From NCBI RefSeq assembly GCF_921293095.1, contig NC_060251.1, forward strand, positions 64,993,585-65,057,584: DNA of 64,000 nucleotides, given 5' to 3'. The notes beneath the pieces are model-generated. The model worked only from the letters and a program-made list of their open reading frames with translations, was not told where the DNA came from and searched no databases. The DNA comes from Ischnura elegans. Its lineage: Eukaryota; Arthropoda; Insecta; Odonata; Coenagrionidae. The position numbers were made by a program, and so were the translations under genes. Below, piece after piece: positions 44,478 to 56,102 of the stretch. Position 1 is the first letter of the stretch. Each line of letters starts with the position of its first letter.

Positions 44478-44705
44478 AGGCCGTTTTACACGGGGCTCGG
44501 AATTGCGCAGGTTAGAGATGCATTAATTTATCATTACGGCATGGAATTGCGCGAATGCACGAACGAAATTAAATTATTTTGTCATCTCACGTCCTTGCAT
44601 TCTCGCATGCGTTCTAGCGATTCACCGCTTTAAACGACGCAATTTTAACTCTGCCTTCGTACACACGTCATAAATTGCAATTACGTGCCCTTTGTAAAAC
44701 TGCCT
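44478..44705. mobile_element. Harbinger-type MITE, copy 1 (228 bp)
   Basis: Ends AGGCCGTTTTACACGGGG and its inverse (..TTTGTAAAACTGCCT), with flanking TTA duplications (44475-44477 and 44706-44708). The interior is full of GAATTGCGCGAATGC-type motifs. Copy 2 is at 57963-58188. The 3-bp TWA duplication fits Harbinger. Confidence 0.85.
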
Positions 44706-45679
44706 TTAAACTACAGCAAGAGGCTTAAGTTGGTGATTTTTAGAAAAAAATGATGGTGGTTGTATTTCGAAATTTTTTTTCCACATTGACCTCATATATT
44801 TTGTTAACGAGCGACCACCGAAAAAAATTATCGGGCAAGTTATGCAAAATTTAGATGAGTGTTTTTACAAAAAGTTTCTACTTCCTAGCTCAAAAAAAAC
44901 GTTTTTGCTGTTTTGGCCTGCTTTTTTCGATTTCAGCCCACTGTGCAGGCGTTACCATCTCAACTGTTCCTCGCTGCTAAAGTGGTCATTTATGCGGTGC
45001 GGACAGTGCTATTTAAATTGTATATAAGTCTTTAAATGACAAAAATAGCAGTTTTCTGTAGCAACACCTTTCAAGTATCTAAATAAAACTATGAAGTTTT
45101 TCCCTAGGATATGCATTTATAAGAGTCTGCTATGCCATTATGTCGACTATCGTGTAAATTAATTGAGAACCTCTCGAGGATATTTCGTAACATGTGGGTC
45201 TGCTGTTTTCCGAGCTTTAAAGACCATATTGATTTAAAGTAAATTCGATACCAAGCTGGGTACAAAAAGTGTTACTGCGATCATGGGTTGCTTATTATAT
45301 TGAGGAAACGAGGAAACAAATATTCATTCATACCCAGTTATTTCATTGCAATTGATAGAGTAGATGGAAATTGGATTTATCGAAATACGACACTTCTCTC
45401 TCTGGTGACTCAACGTTTTGCAAGGATAGTAAACATCGTCGCTATTATCTCCTTTGTCCTATTGAAATTCTGGCTTATACCTTAATTGTTGGCTGCCACC
45501 CTCCGACCTCTCCGCAAATCAATCTACACCCTACCACGCACGCTTCCTCGATATGGATGTGGCGGGAGATATTCTAAGGACTCCAGGAGGTAACCTCACG
45601 AAGATATTTAAATATTAAGGTGCGCTTTATGAGATATTTGACCGGTTGAGTTCGGCCAAGCATTTCCCATTGTTCTCTA
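44706..45679. other. No recognised feature
   Basis: AT-rich, short ORFs only. Confidence 0.4.
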
Positions 45680-45860
45680 CTGTATAGGTGGAACACTGGT
45701 TCCTATACCCATGCGTTGGGAAAAATATCTCTATTATTTTATCTTTGCTGTAGAACCTGGAGGAATTGTGCGGTTCTAAGATGACCTTCTCCGTGTCTGA
45801 AGGATATCTGATCTTAATTCCTCTTGCAATCTAAGTCTGGCACGTAGCCTTAGAGTCTCA
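45680..45860 (-). pseudogene. CR1/L2-like 3' coding tail
   Basis: Minus strand pieces CWKPSETLRLRARLRLQEEL and RSDI, followed by a shifted block, correspond to CWEPLETRSLRARLRLLEQL and RKDI of the 57739-58900 element. Short, frameshifted relic. Confidence 0.6.
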
Positions 45861-47651
45861 GAAGGCTTCCAACATGCGACATTTCCAAGACAAGTGCTGT
45901 GTGGTAACTTTTTGAAAACATACTATCGGTAATGTGAACGAAACGCTCTGGAGTTAACAGCAGATGCATGACACGAATATCAAATGTAATAATGCGCGAA
46001 AATTAGTTAGAATGATCTGATTTACTCAACGGGATAATGGCCGATAGGCTAAGAATGCTTCAATTCAGCGGAGCAATGTATCTATTTCCTCAAAGGAGAG
46101 AATTTTTTCGCCAATAATGCGATGCAAATGAAAGTTAGTTGAATTTTTCGGCCTCAGAAGTATGGCGCAAATGGCGGAATATACGCTCACTGCGTCTCGG
46201 CGCCGTTCAGCTTTCAATTTTTATAACAGCCGACCTCATAGAAGGTCGAGGATCGCTGGAACATAGCCTGAAATTCCCACTCACTTCCGAGGAAGGTTAT
46301 GGCGTTTTTTATTTGGGGTACGAAGCTATAGGAGTACTGTGGGGTCAATAATAGCGTAGATTAGATTTCAAACGTGTTTAATTCAAAAATGGCTGAATGA
46401 ATTTACAGATATCGTAAGCCAACTTTTAAACGATCGTGTTTTCCCTTCATTATACACTTCAATGCAAAAATTTAATCATTTATTAAAGTTAGAAGGAAAA
46501 ATATCTGATTTATATAACACCTTGGCACCATTCCTGCTCTTGACCTGAGGTAATTTACGCTAAAGAAAGGAAAGGGATGAAAGGCTTTTTTATCTACGAT
46601 TTATTAATTTTCGTTTCTTTATTTCTTCGGAATATTTTACAAAGAAAATGCGATCTTCGTTTTCTTTTCCTTCAGCAGCAAATATTATCAACTGATCTCA
46701 TTTTCGTTTTCTCCATGGCAACTTCGAGGCTAAAAGGTATTGAGGGTTATTTTTATCATTGTCTACCAGCGGAACCCAAGCTTTTTTTTCCTCCCGTACC
46801 CGTCTATATGTATTTAACTATAATTGTAACTCCAAAAGGGTAACTTGCACATTTTGTTGCATAATTTACTACGGGTTGGTGAATTTTTTAGTGATGCATA
46901 CTTGTATAAATAGAGGGAACTTAGCGTCCGCCATTACAGATTTTTCTCGGCGTACCACCAGTTGGGGACCGTTGATGTAGTCCATTTATCAGGCTGTGGA
47001 TATTTTTGTCTCCACTTGCGTTCCATTGTGCAGTAGCTTCATGATGATGTTATTTTTTTATTATATGACGAGTTCTTTAGTTTTTACTCGGTAAGTATTC
47101 ATTTATGTAAATTTATGTTCCTACGCCATGGTATTGCGAAAATAGTAATGAACCAAAACATAGGATCATGCTACATTTAAAAAGTTTGATAATTTTCTTT
47201 TACAACACGTGTACGAAATTTCAATTTTTTAATTTTAATATCACTTGATATTCAATTCAATACATGAATCCACTAAAAAACATTGGCGGTAGAAATTGCA
47301 TTTACTCGACGGAGAATATGACGCTGTGCCCTGATGGAATCTTAACTATTTACCCGAGGAAAAAATATCCCCTCGCTGATATAATTGCCCGCAGTGTGAA
47401 GCATATCCCGACGGAATGCGATGACTATCGGATAATACACAATAATTTTAATCGTACTGGTAATATGAAAGAAATACTCGGTGATAACTGCGAGTAATAG
47501 TTCTCGGGTTTCCCACCGGTTTCTTACGCAAAGTCCCTGTGCATGATACGACAATATTAATTAGTGGACTGTAATTTCTTCGTCGGGAGTTCCACACTCT
47601 CCAAATGGTCACTCACCAGATTGTCGGGCTCCCGTCGATGGCTTTCTCTGG
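45861..47651. other. No recognised feature
   Basis: About 1.8 kb with short ORFs only. One CTCGGGTTTCCCACCGG motif at about 47506-47522 belongs to the short interspersed family discussed in the findings. Confidence 0.4.
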
Positions 47652-48072
47652 TGCCTCGTTCACATTACGATCGTCCGAGCCGTCGTCGGAACTATCGTGC
47701 ATTCACATTACGATGGTTGAAACCTGTGCTGGTCTCTAGTGCTGACATCTAAATTGAACGGGAAATTGATGATTAGCAAAGCTGTTGAGGTTTGCATTGA
47801 CAAGATATTACTGTGTTCAACGTGTATTTACCGAATAATTTTTCTTCCGCTCATATTCTTCCTTCCTAGGACAAATCCATGAAAATAATAGAGCTTCACG
47901 AGCTTTTCGTCCTTCTCTTGTCGCTTCCGTTTCCGGTCTCCCAGCGCCTAACCATCGTAAAGTGGCAACGTTCGGAACTACGTCAACTATAGTCAGAACT
48001 TGCATTCACACGGCTAGTTCGGTCAACTATCGTTAGGACGACGGCTCGGACGATCGTAATGTGAATGAGGCA
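47652..48072. mobile_element. 421-bp inverted-repeat MITE
   Basis: TGCCTCGTTCACATTACGAT at the left and its inverse at the right (about 48035-48072, ATCGTAATGTGAATGAGGCA) define the ends. The pairing continues for about 40 bp through GTCCGAGCCGTCGTC. The motif ATTCACATTACGAT recurs inside. The flanks share TGG (47649-47651 and 48073-48075), a possible 3-bp duplication. No ORF of note. Confidence 0.75.
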
Positions 48073-48899
48073 TGGGCAACGTCGGATCGAGACCCTGTTA
48101 TAACGACAACAGAATGGCTTTCATAGCCAACAACCACGAAACAACAACAATCACACACCATCGCCTACACGGGCGCACAACAAAACAAGTGCGTGGCGAT
48201 TTTGCCAGATTTAGCGTAGAACTCTCTTCGCGAGCAGTCCCAACGTGTTGACGGCTAATCGGTAAATGGTTAAACGTGTCCCAACGTGTAAACGGTTGCT
48301 CTGGCATCGTCTTCAGGGGTAGATAATTAAATCAAATTCTACCCCTGAACAAAAATGCAGACTTACACGTTGGGTACACGTACCCAAAACGATACCCGGT
48401 GGGTAACCCGAAAAGTATTCCTGCAGATCATACGCCGAAAGAAATTTAAATTTTACTGATTGTGAGTACATTTATTCACCCATAAATACTTAAATTTTAT
48501 TGCAATTTTAGGAAACTCTAGTTTTACATTTTACCTTGTTTTATTTCTTTTAGACATAGCCTAATCAGAAACTATAAGAGAGTAAAGTACGCAGTGACCT
48601 TCGTTGTCGACATACCTAAAACACAAGACTGCTACTACTCTTTCTTGGCAACCATGCATTATGGCACAACGGGACTATGGTAGCCACGGCGACCCACGCA
48701 GTAAAGGCATTCCGTCGAATGAGCTGAAGGTGGAACATATTTTATGTTGCTCGAATTACTTCCTGCCATGCAGATTCCTCTTCAAGCTCGCCGCCTCGAC
48801 TTCACTCGCTCGGAAATCTTCTCATCCTCTCCTGCGATCGATGAATTACGCGACGAGCGTGCATAAAAAGAAAAATAATAATAATAAACAGTAAATTGG

Positions 48900-49170
48900 T
48901 CGTCGCCTGGGGTCACGATCTCCGGTCGCCTCGCGCATGCGCACTCGCTTCGAGCGAGAGATGCGGTCGCAGATGGTCTCGCACGGGATATATCGTGGCA
49001 GGCGACCAAAAGCATCTTCCTCCCCTCATCCGCCGTCGCTGCCTCAGTTGATGGAGAATAATGGACCGCGGAGACGGGAGAGGAGGGAGGCTGTGTTGCG
49101 GAATGGGGGAAAAGAGCCTTCCCCCCGCCCCCCTCACTCATCGCGGCGACCCTCGCCTCGCCTCGCCGGA
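48900..49170. other. GC-rich islet next to the Jockey 3' end
   Basis: CpG-rich sequence with overlapping uninformative ORFs; possibly a promoter-like islet into which the Jockey element landed. Not assignable. Confidence 0.3.
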
Positions 49171-49291
49171 ATTTCTGTTTATTTATGAGTCACTAGCCCC
49201 AGCCTTTTGGCTGTCTCCAGTGGGTTTCTTCAGGGTTCACGTCTACTGTTTATATTATCATTGATATTTCAGTGTTTCTACTAATTTTTGT

Positions 49292-52015
49292 TCATGGGGA
49301 GGGGATGTGGTCAGGGATTAGGGCAGAGAGAGGCGTGCGATGTCTAAGGTGATGATCTGGGGTATATTCCCAAAGATCAATTATTTTTTCGTTTCCTGTG
49401 CGTATGAGAGACCTTTTGAATATGGGAAGGTTTGCTTTCAATTCAGTTAGTAGCGGAGTTATTTTGAGGTCTTTCCTCAGATCTTTGTTCCGTATGTACC
49501 ATGGGGCACCCACGATCTTCCGTAGTAGTACATTTTCTGTTTTTTGTAGTCTTGATAGGTGGGTTTTTGAAGCCATTAGCCAGACAGGGGAAGCATAAGA
49601 TAATAGAGGTTTTAGCATGGTTTTGTACAGAAGGCATTTAGTTTTTAGCGATAATTTCGACCTTTTTTGGAGCAGTGGCCCAAGCGCTGCTGCAGCGGCT
49701 TTGGTTTTTCCGATGGTGTTGTTGATATGGTGGTTCCAGATCAGCTTTCTGTCGAGGGTTACACCTAGGAATTTAGATGTTTCTTGCCTTCTGATTTCTT
49801 TGGTCCCGTAATATATGGGATTTCCGGTGCCCGCTTTTGGGCGCCTGCTAAAGGTCATGTGAATACATTTGGTAGGATTTGCCGTCAGCTTCCACGAGTC
49901 TGCCCAGTCTTCGTATGCGTCTATTTGTCGTTGAAGCAAGTCAGATGTTGTTCGCGGGTTTGAACCTTGAGCTATGAAGGTGGTGTCGTCTGCGTAAAGA
50001 AAAGCCTCGTTGCCGGGAATTAAGGGAAGGTCATTTACATACATGTTGAATAGGGTGGGGGATAGGATGGCGCCTTGCGGGACGCCGGAGGTAATAGGAA
50101 GGGTAATAGAAGAGGCTGTATTGAATTTAACGTAGAAGGTTCTGTCTGTGGTGAAGGATTTGATTATTTTTTGCAGGTACATTGGGATGGGGAAGGATGA
50201 GATTTTTAAGATGAGGCCCAAGGTCCAAACCCGGTCGAACGCAGCTTCTAGATCAAGAAAGACTGCCTGAGTGATGAGTCGGGCGTTGAAACCATTTGCA
50301 ATTTTCTCAGTTAGTCGCAGGATCTGGTGTGTTGTGGATGTTTTTGGTTGGAAGCCTGTTTGCTCTGGCCTGATGCTATGTTCTAGGGATAGGTGGTGTT
50401 TGAGGCGGTTGTGGATTAGAGTTTCAAACAGTTTGGAAAGAGTGCAGAGGAGAGAAATAGGTCTGTAGGAGGAAGGATTCGATGCAGGTTTTTGAGGTTT
50501 AGGCAGCATGATAACTTTAGCGCGCTTCCATGCTGTTGGGAAATAGGAGATGTGAAAAAGGAAGTTGTAGAATGTGGCAAGAAAGGAAAAGGCAGACGCT
50601 GGAAGGTTTTTTAGTAGCTTATTCGATATAGCATCAGGGCCAGGCGCAGATTTCCTTTTGAGTCCTTTGACTACTTCGATGATCTCGTGGTCGCAGGTGA
50701 GAGCTGGCTGGTCGTTTGGACAGTGGCTTAGGCTCATCCAATGTGCTTCTGCTTCTTCTTCAAGCTCGGATTCTAGGGTGTTTGTGAATCGCGCCTCGAG
50801 CATGTCCGAGAAGAGATTTGCTTTTTCGTAGTCTGTTGAGGCAGTTGTGTCTCCGGATTTAAGAGGTGGAGTCTGGTTGAGGGGGTTTTTTAAGGCTCTG
50901 GCCATCTTCCAGATTGAGTTGTCCTCCGTGGAAAGGGAGGCGACTTTTTTATCCCAACGGTTTTGGCGGTGGTTTTTCAGGAGGCGATTGACCTTGTTTC
51001 GCTGTATCTTGAAGTGGTCGTGGTTTTCCTTTGTTCTGATTGCTTGCCACAGTTTCCTGGCTTTGTTTCTGTTTTTAATGGCTTGGAGGATTTCTAGTGG
51101 AAGAGCATCCGGATTTTTGTCTTCTGGGATGGAAAATTTGGAAGCGTCGGCGCAGTCGCGGATTGTTGCCGTGAGCTGTTCAACGCAGGCGTCGGCATCA
51201 GTGCGGGTGGAGAGCGGAAGTTTTTCGAGCTTGTAGATATTATCAGCAACCAGACGGTTGAATTTATTAAGGTTGATGCCAGTTCTCGGGATTGGAATAC
51301 GGGCGGATGCGGAGCAGTTTATACAGTAGAGGAGTGGAAGGTGATCGGAGGCAGATGAGTCCAGAGTGATGGGGTTTTCTATTGCAGGGAGGTTGGTTGT
51401 GAGAGCTAGGTCGAGGATGTCAGCGGAGCCATGGACGGAATAGTGGGTGAAGGTAGATGGGGTGAGAACTTTGGCATTTCTTTCTTCGGCAATGAAATGA
51501 ATTTTTCTACCAGCGGCGTTGGTGGTTGAAGCTCCCCAGCTGGTATGCTTCGCGTTTAAGTCGCCACCGGCGAAGGTTCTTCCTGTTAATGTTTCTGTTA
51601 TAAATTTGAGGTCATTCATATTGATCTTTTTGGGGGGATAGTAGAAGCTCCAAAAGTTTATGCTACCAATGTTGGTTCCGACGGTTACGCCGATTGCTTC
51701 CAAGGATTCCAATTCTGGGAATGGAATTTGGCTGAAGATAAGGCAGGTTTTGATTAAAATTAATACGCCACCGCCTTGTTTTTCTTCGCGGTCGCGACGA
51801 AGTTGGTGATACCCGGGGGTGTAGATTCTTTTCTTGTTATTTAGCCATGTTTCTTGGATGATTGCAATATCAATTACATGTTCATGTAGAATGTTCATAA
51901 GTTCCTCTGTTTTTGATCCAATTCCATTCATATTCCATTGCAGTGCTCTTAGTTGAATGGCCTTGCGTTTATCCATCATTGATGAATAACAGCGCTGCCT
52001 GGATGATTTCTTCAA
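49292..52015 (-). CDS. Jockey ORF2: APE endonuclease and reverse transcriptase, intact
   Basis: 907 codons without interruption. The APE-type endonuclease occupies about residues 20-240: QWNMNG, IIQETWL, FAGGDLNAKHTSWG and SASDHLPLLYC carry the catalytic Asn, Glu, Asp/Asn and Asp-His. The RT domain lies at about 470-740: KSAPGPDAISNKLLKNLP, YRPISLLCTLSKLFE, FLDLEAAFDRVW, SGVPQGAILSPTLFNMYVND and the catalytic FLYADDTTFIA. The C-terminus has the KFLGVTLDRKL and LLSYASPVWLM blocks common to Jockey. There is no RNase H domain, as expected for the clade. The protein would nick the target and prime reverse transcription of its own mRNA. Confidence 0.95.
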   Translation of the reverse strand: MKKSSRQRCYSSMMDKRKAIQLRALQWNMNGIGSKTEELMNILHEHVIDIAIIQETWLNNKKRIYTPGYHQLRRDREEKQGGGVLILIKTCLIFSQIPFPELESLEAIGVTVGTNIGSINFWSFYYPPKKINMNDLKFITETLTGRTFAGGDLNAKHTSWGASTTNAAGRKIHFIAEERNAKVLTPSTFTHYSVHGSADILDLALTTNLPAIENPITLDSSASDHLPLLYCINCSASARIPIPRTGINLNKFNRLVADNIYKLEKLPLSTRTDADACVEQLTATIRDCADASKFSIPEDKNPDALPLEILQAIKNRNKARKLWQAIRTKENHDHFKIQRNKVNRLLKNHRQNRWDKKVASLSTEDNSIWKMARALKNPLNQTPPLKSGDTTASTDYEKANLFSDMLEARFTNTLESELEEEAEAHWMSLSHCPNDQPALTCDHEIIEVVKGLKRKSAPGPDAISNKLLKNLPASAFSFLATFYNFLFHISYFPTAWKRAKVIMLPKPQKPASNPSSYRPISLLCTLSKLFETLIHNRLKHHLSLEHSIRPEQTGFQPKTSTTHQILRLTEKIANGFNARLITQAVFLDLEAAFDRVWTLGLILKISSFPIPMYLQKIIKSFTTDRTFYVKFNTASSITLPITSGVPQGAILSPTLFNMYVNDLPLIPGNEAFLYADDTTFIAQGSNPRTTSDLLQRQIDAYEDWADSWKLTANPTKCIHMTFSRRPKAGTGNPIYYGTKEIRRQETSKFLGVTLDRKLIWNHHINNTIGKTKAAAAALGPLLQKRSKLSLKTKCLLYKTMLKPLLSYASPVWLMASKTHLSRLQKTENVLLRKIVGAPWYIRNKDLRKDLKITPLLTELKANLPIFKRSLIRTGNEKIIDLWEYTPDHHLRHRTPLSALIPDHIPSP

Positions 52016-53231
52016 GTAGTATGTCTGTCTTGGATTTTTCCGATGGAGTTATTAATTTTTTGACAAGGTTGGTTAGCCAGGAGAACAGTTTCGATTTGAT
52101 AGAAGGAGTGAAGAAGGAGGCAATTGTTTCTTGAAGAGAAGGTTGAGAGGTCGGTTGTGGTGGAGCAGGGGGTTGTGGTTGTGGTTGAATGGGAGCAGGA
52201 GCAGGAGACGGAAGAGAAGGGAAGGTTGTTGTGGAGTTGACGTCAGGCGTTTCTGGGGTAGAGGATTGCTTTTTGGCGGATTGCAGTCTTTCGGAATACG
52301 ACTTGTACGCTGGACATTGCCGGTAATTTGCAGGATGCTCCCCTCCGCAGTTGGCACATTTAGCCGGTTCCGGTTTTGCGACTGTACATTCTCTGTGGGA
52401 ATGTGGGCCGCCACAGCGTACGCATCTAGTTTGAAGGCCGCAGGAATTAGCTGTGTGCCCAATTCGCTGGCATTTCTTGCACTGGGGCGGTCCTGGTGAT
52501 GATTTGTAATCTTCTATAGTTACCGAAAGGCCACAGAGATAAGAGACGTTTTTTATGCGTTCTACGTCGTTTGGGTGGATTAGTTTAATCTGAAACAGCG
52601 GAAGGTTCCGTGGTGGGTATTGTTGCTGTCGGTAAGCAGGATCGTCGGTTGGAGTGGCTTCCAGTTCTTTCTGTTGTTTTTGAGTGGGCCGGGTGGTTTT
52701 TAGCTGGCGGATTTCCTGAACTTGGATGTTCCTTTCTGATAGGGAATCTTTGATTTCGCTGATTTGCGTGTCTATGCGGAGTCCGCGAATGACCAGGAAT
52801 GTTTTTTTGTCTTCCGGTAGTTGGTAGGTAAAATACGCCCATTGTTTTTCAGTAAAAAGGCGCACGAGAGCGCGGAAGTCTGTTGATGAAGATGTTTGTA
52901 GCTTTACCGAGGAGCCGGTGGAGTGGCACACTGGTGGGTATGCGCAGGCGGCTTTAATGGCTCGGTATTTGTCGGACCAGCCCGTGGGCTCCTTCAAAAA
53001 GATGGGCGGGACTGATGATTTCTTTTGTGGGATTGTTTTCTGAAGTCTTGGTTGCGCGGGTGGCGTTGTTTCTTTTGCAGGGGCTGCAGTATCGTCTGCT
53101 GACAGAGGTGCGAACTGGTTCTGTAGCAAAATGGGAGCCGGAGACGGTGGCGAAGGCGTGTTTCTAACCCGCCTACGCTTAGACGGAGTTGTAAAAGGCC
53201 CTAAAGGGGGCCGTTCAGAATCTGAGGTAAT
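51969..53231 (-). pseudogene. Jockey ORF1, C-terminal part with zinc knuckles
   Basis: It continues ORF1 after the DNA transposon. A Pro-rich linker with a basic cluster (PSKRRRVRN) is followed by an RRM-like segment around WAYFTYQLPEDKKTFLVIRG (PRE_C2HC type). Then come three knuckles: CKKCQRIGHTANSC, CVRCGGPHSHREC and CANCGGEHPANYRQC. A Pro/Gln-rich tail precedes the stop at 51969. The open frame shown from a Met at 53243 uses bases of the inserted element, so that start is artificial. ORF1 proteins of this clade bind the RNA and target telomeres or other sites. Confidence 0.9.
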
Positions 53232-55755
53232 AGGGAAGTGCACTAATTTTTTTTTATTGCTGAATTTGAAAGTTTAGCCTAAAAAAGAAACATTAGTATA
53301 GTCACTTTTATTTTCTGCACCTGGGGTATGCACTTTAAAACGTTTTGAAAGTCGGAAAATTTCATGTTGCGCTGAAACACAGTGCCTCCATCTTGATTGA
53401 GATGTGACGTCACAAGGCAGTAGTCACCAGTGGAGTATCGCTGAATTCCGTCGCCTTCTTCAGCGCGGCGAGAGTTTCCGGGAATCGGTGGAGTTTGCTT
53501 CCTAAAAATGTCGTCTAGTACCGAAAATATGAATTCAAAATAGAATTATAAATGATTTTTTGTTCCAAATTTCATCTCGACGTCGAAACAAAAGCCTGGA
53601 GAAGATATTCATTCCCGTGCCTTAAGCACAAGCTATACGGAATAAATGGTTCAAGGCTGCTCCTGACTTTTACCTATCGATGATATTCTGTTTTGAAGAT
53701 CATTTGAAGGTATTGTAAGATCAAACTGATATTTATATTATAATAATTTACTTAATGGGTACCTCAGTCACATCAGAAAGTGTGTTGAGTCAAAATATAG
53801 CATCTTCCGCGTAGACCTACGTAATTTATAAACTGAAAGTAGTTTGGTTAAAGAATTATGGCGCGACTGTTTTTTTACACGACCGGGCAAAATGCGTACT
53901 TTGCCCATGATATGTGCATATATGATAACAAACGATTTTTGTTAAAGTACTTTAATCTTTATTTGTTGAAATTAGTACATTTATAGGTGATACAGATATA
54001 AAGGTAGGCAGGTCGCGCGGCGTAATTTGTACTCCACTGGTGACGGGTTCATCTTGCTGATCCAAAAAATTAGCTACAATACCTCGAACTTTGAAAACTC
54101 GCAATATAGGCAGTCAAAGTACATTGTAAGAATACACGAGACCATTATAGCCCAGAATGTACGTACAATGTCGAAATCCTTGGTTTTCAAAGATTGACGT
54201 ATTTTATACGCCAGCGCGCCCGGTCCAGGGTTATCAACTTTTATTTCATCCTATTTGTTAGTTGAAATTATATTTCAGAATGGTTCTTTTAGCACTGCTA
54301 CTGAGGTAAACTGGTAGGTACTGAGGTATATACTGAGTAAGTAAACTCCCTTTGGAGTAATGTGAATTACAAGTGTTCGAGATATATGGCATTTTATATT
54401 CGCTTTGTGTTCTTATTAATTATGCCTGTACGCATATTGTTGCTTGCCGCGAGCCTTTAATGGTATGTGCTCTTGCAAGAGTGGTTTTCATTTTTAATGT
54501 GGAAGTTGGTCAGTATAAGCAAAGAAAAAATAAACATTTTAGCGCACACCAACCCTTGTAGTCATCGTATCTCTGCGTTTGTAGTGACACTGCTAAAATA
54601 CCTAAACGCCATAATGATGATAAAAAAATTGTCTCATGTCAATGATTGCTGCAATTATAATTAATGATAAACTTGATGCCGTATAATCACAATGAAGACA
54701 ACAAAAAATAATGCCGTGACGCAGTCTTGAACCACGGTCCTTCAGGTGAGATCTATTCTTACAAACGTGCACGCTACCACTACCCCAATCGACTCATTGA
54801 AAATTAATGGACATTTTAAATTTATATACATAATTTGTAAAAAGTAACGCATGAAAATTAATTAATTACAGCCTAACTAACGCCCTAATTGAAAAAGATG
54901 CAGCAAGGTACGCGGTCTCCCCTTGTTAGCCTTAACGTCTCGCATTTCTATGGAGCGTTGAACCTGTCCTCCTTATTCAAAAATTCAGTAACCATAAATA
55001 CATCAAAGTTTGGTATACCATTTATAAATCGTTGGAATTTTCCTTCTCCCAACCAAGATTATCTTTTCTTGAACCCATCCTGGACAGCGAACCATTGCAA
55101 CAACCAGCCAGCTTGGAAATAAGGCTAACATCCCATGATTCTAGTTGCGAAGGGCGAACGTTCCGGCCGGCGTGAATACATACGCAACGAATAAGTCTTG
55201 CAGCAAACGTCTGAAATAGGTTTATTAGTTTGACTCGGTTCTTACAAAAAACGTTTTGGCATGATAAACGGCATTGTGTCAAAATATACCCAGCGAAAAA
55301 TAAATGCCATCATGCATTTATTAAAGATTCAATGTGCTATTCGTACTACTCTTTCCAAACTTGAAGTTGACACGTAAATGAATATTAATATATTACGCAA
55401 TGATGAAGTCGTTTACTCAAAAGAGAAGCAGCCACATATATATTCTGAAGATATTTTATGACAGCAAAAAACGGATACCCTCAAATTCTGTAATTTTTCT
55501 ATGCAATAGACAATGCAATGTGGTAGAACTAAACGGTGTAGAAGCTGCCTTCTGCTACTGCCTTGTGACGTCACGGCCAATATTCAACATGGACACCCGT
55601 TTTCGCGGCCTTTGAATTTTTCCATATTTCAGACGGTCATCTCGAATAAAGTATTCACTATTAGGATTTAAACTGTGGTTTTACGACATTATGTTATTCT
55701 GAACTCCAATTTAAAGAATGTGTTTGGTGCATTTGAAACACTAGTGCACTTCCCT
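53232..55755 (+). mobile_element. 2.5-kb THAP-bearing DNA transposon, copy 2
   Basis: Same AGGGAAGTGCACTA ends as copy 1 (15351-17876), same length within 2 bp. It is flanked by AT (53230-53231 and 55756-55757), a 2-bp duplication. Differences from copy 1 include a small deletion near 54325, changes at about 54700-54830, and extra bases at 55500-55520. The THAP relic (53509-53712) carries the same stop after SYK plus another. No ORF longer than about 86 codons, and none recognisable, so it is non-autonomous. Confidence 0.85.
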
Positions 55756-56102
55756 ATTTCAGGCATTGCCTCTGCAGGTAGGTTGAGAAAATTGCGAAAA
55801 CGGGGATCGTGGGTGAGTTTTTCAGGAACTGTAATGGTTATAAGCTTTCTATGTGGTGCAGAAGTGGCTGAAGATGGTGGTGCGGGGGTTGAAATGTTAG
55901 TTGAGGTTTGTGGAGTAGGGCTTGATTGGCGGCTTTTTCCGTTTTCTAGTTGGTTCGTATGAGGCTTTTGCGCTGCTTCTGAGAATAAGTAGTCAACCTC
56001 TTCATCAGTATACGTCATGTCTTCATCTTCTCTGCTGACGGATTCTTCATTTCCATCGTTGGCGGCAGAGGCCGCCATGGAGTCCATGGCGGCCAATTTC
56101 AA
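55756..56102 (-). pseudogene. Jockey ORF1, N-terminal part
   Basis: It starts at ATG 56102 (or the next Met, MDSMAAS, in frame). The sequence is acidic (DEDMTYTDEEVDYLFSE), then Ser/Thr/Pro-rich, then VPEKLTHDPRFRNFLNLP, ending at MPE just before the inserted transposon. Excising 53232-55755 and one AT copy restores continuity with 51969-53231. Confidence 0.82.

Noticed and set aside
49398..51236. Several plus-strand ORFs across the Jockey region
   Set aside because: All are antisense shadows of ORF2.
51969..53243. 424-aa ORF as a complete Jockey ORF1
   Set aside because: Its first codons come from the inserted DNA transposon end; the true N-terminus is at 55756-56102.
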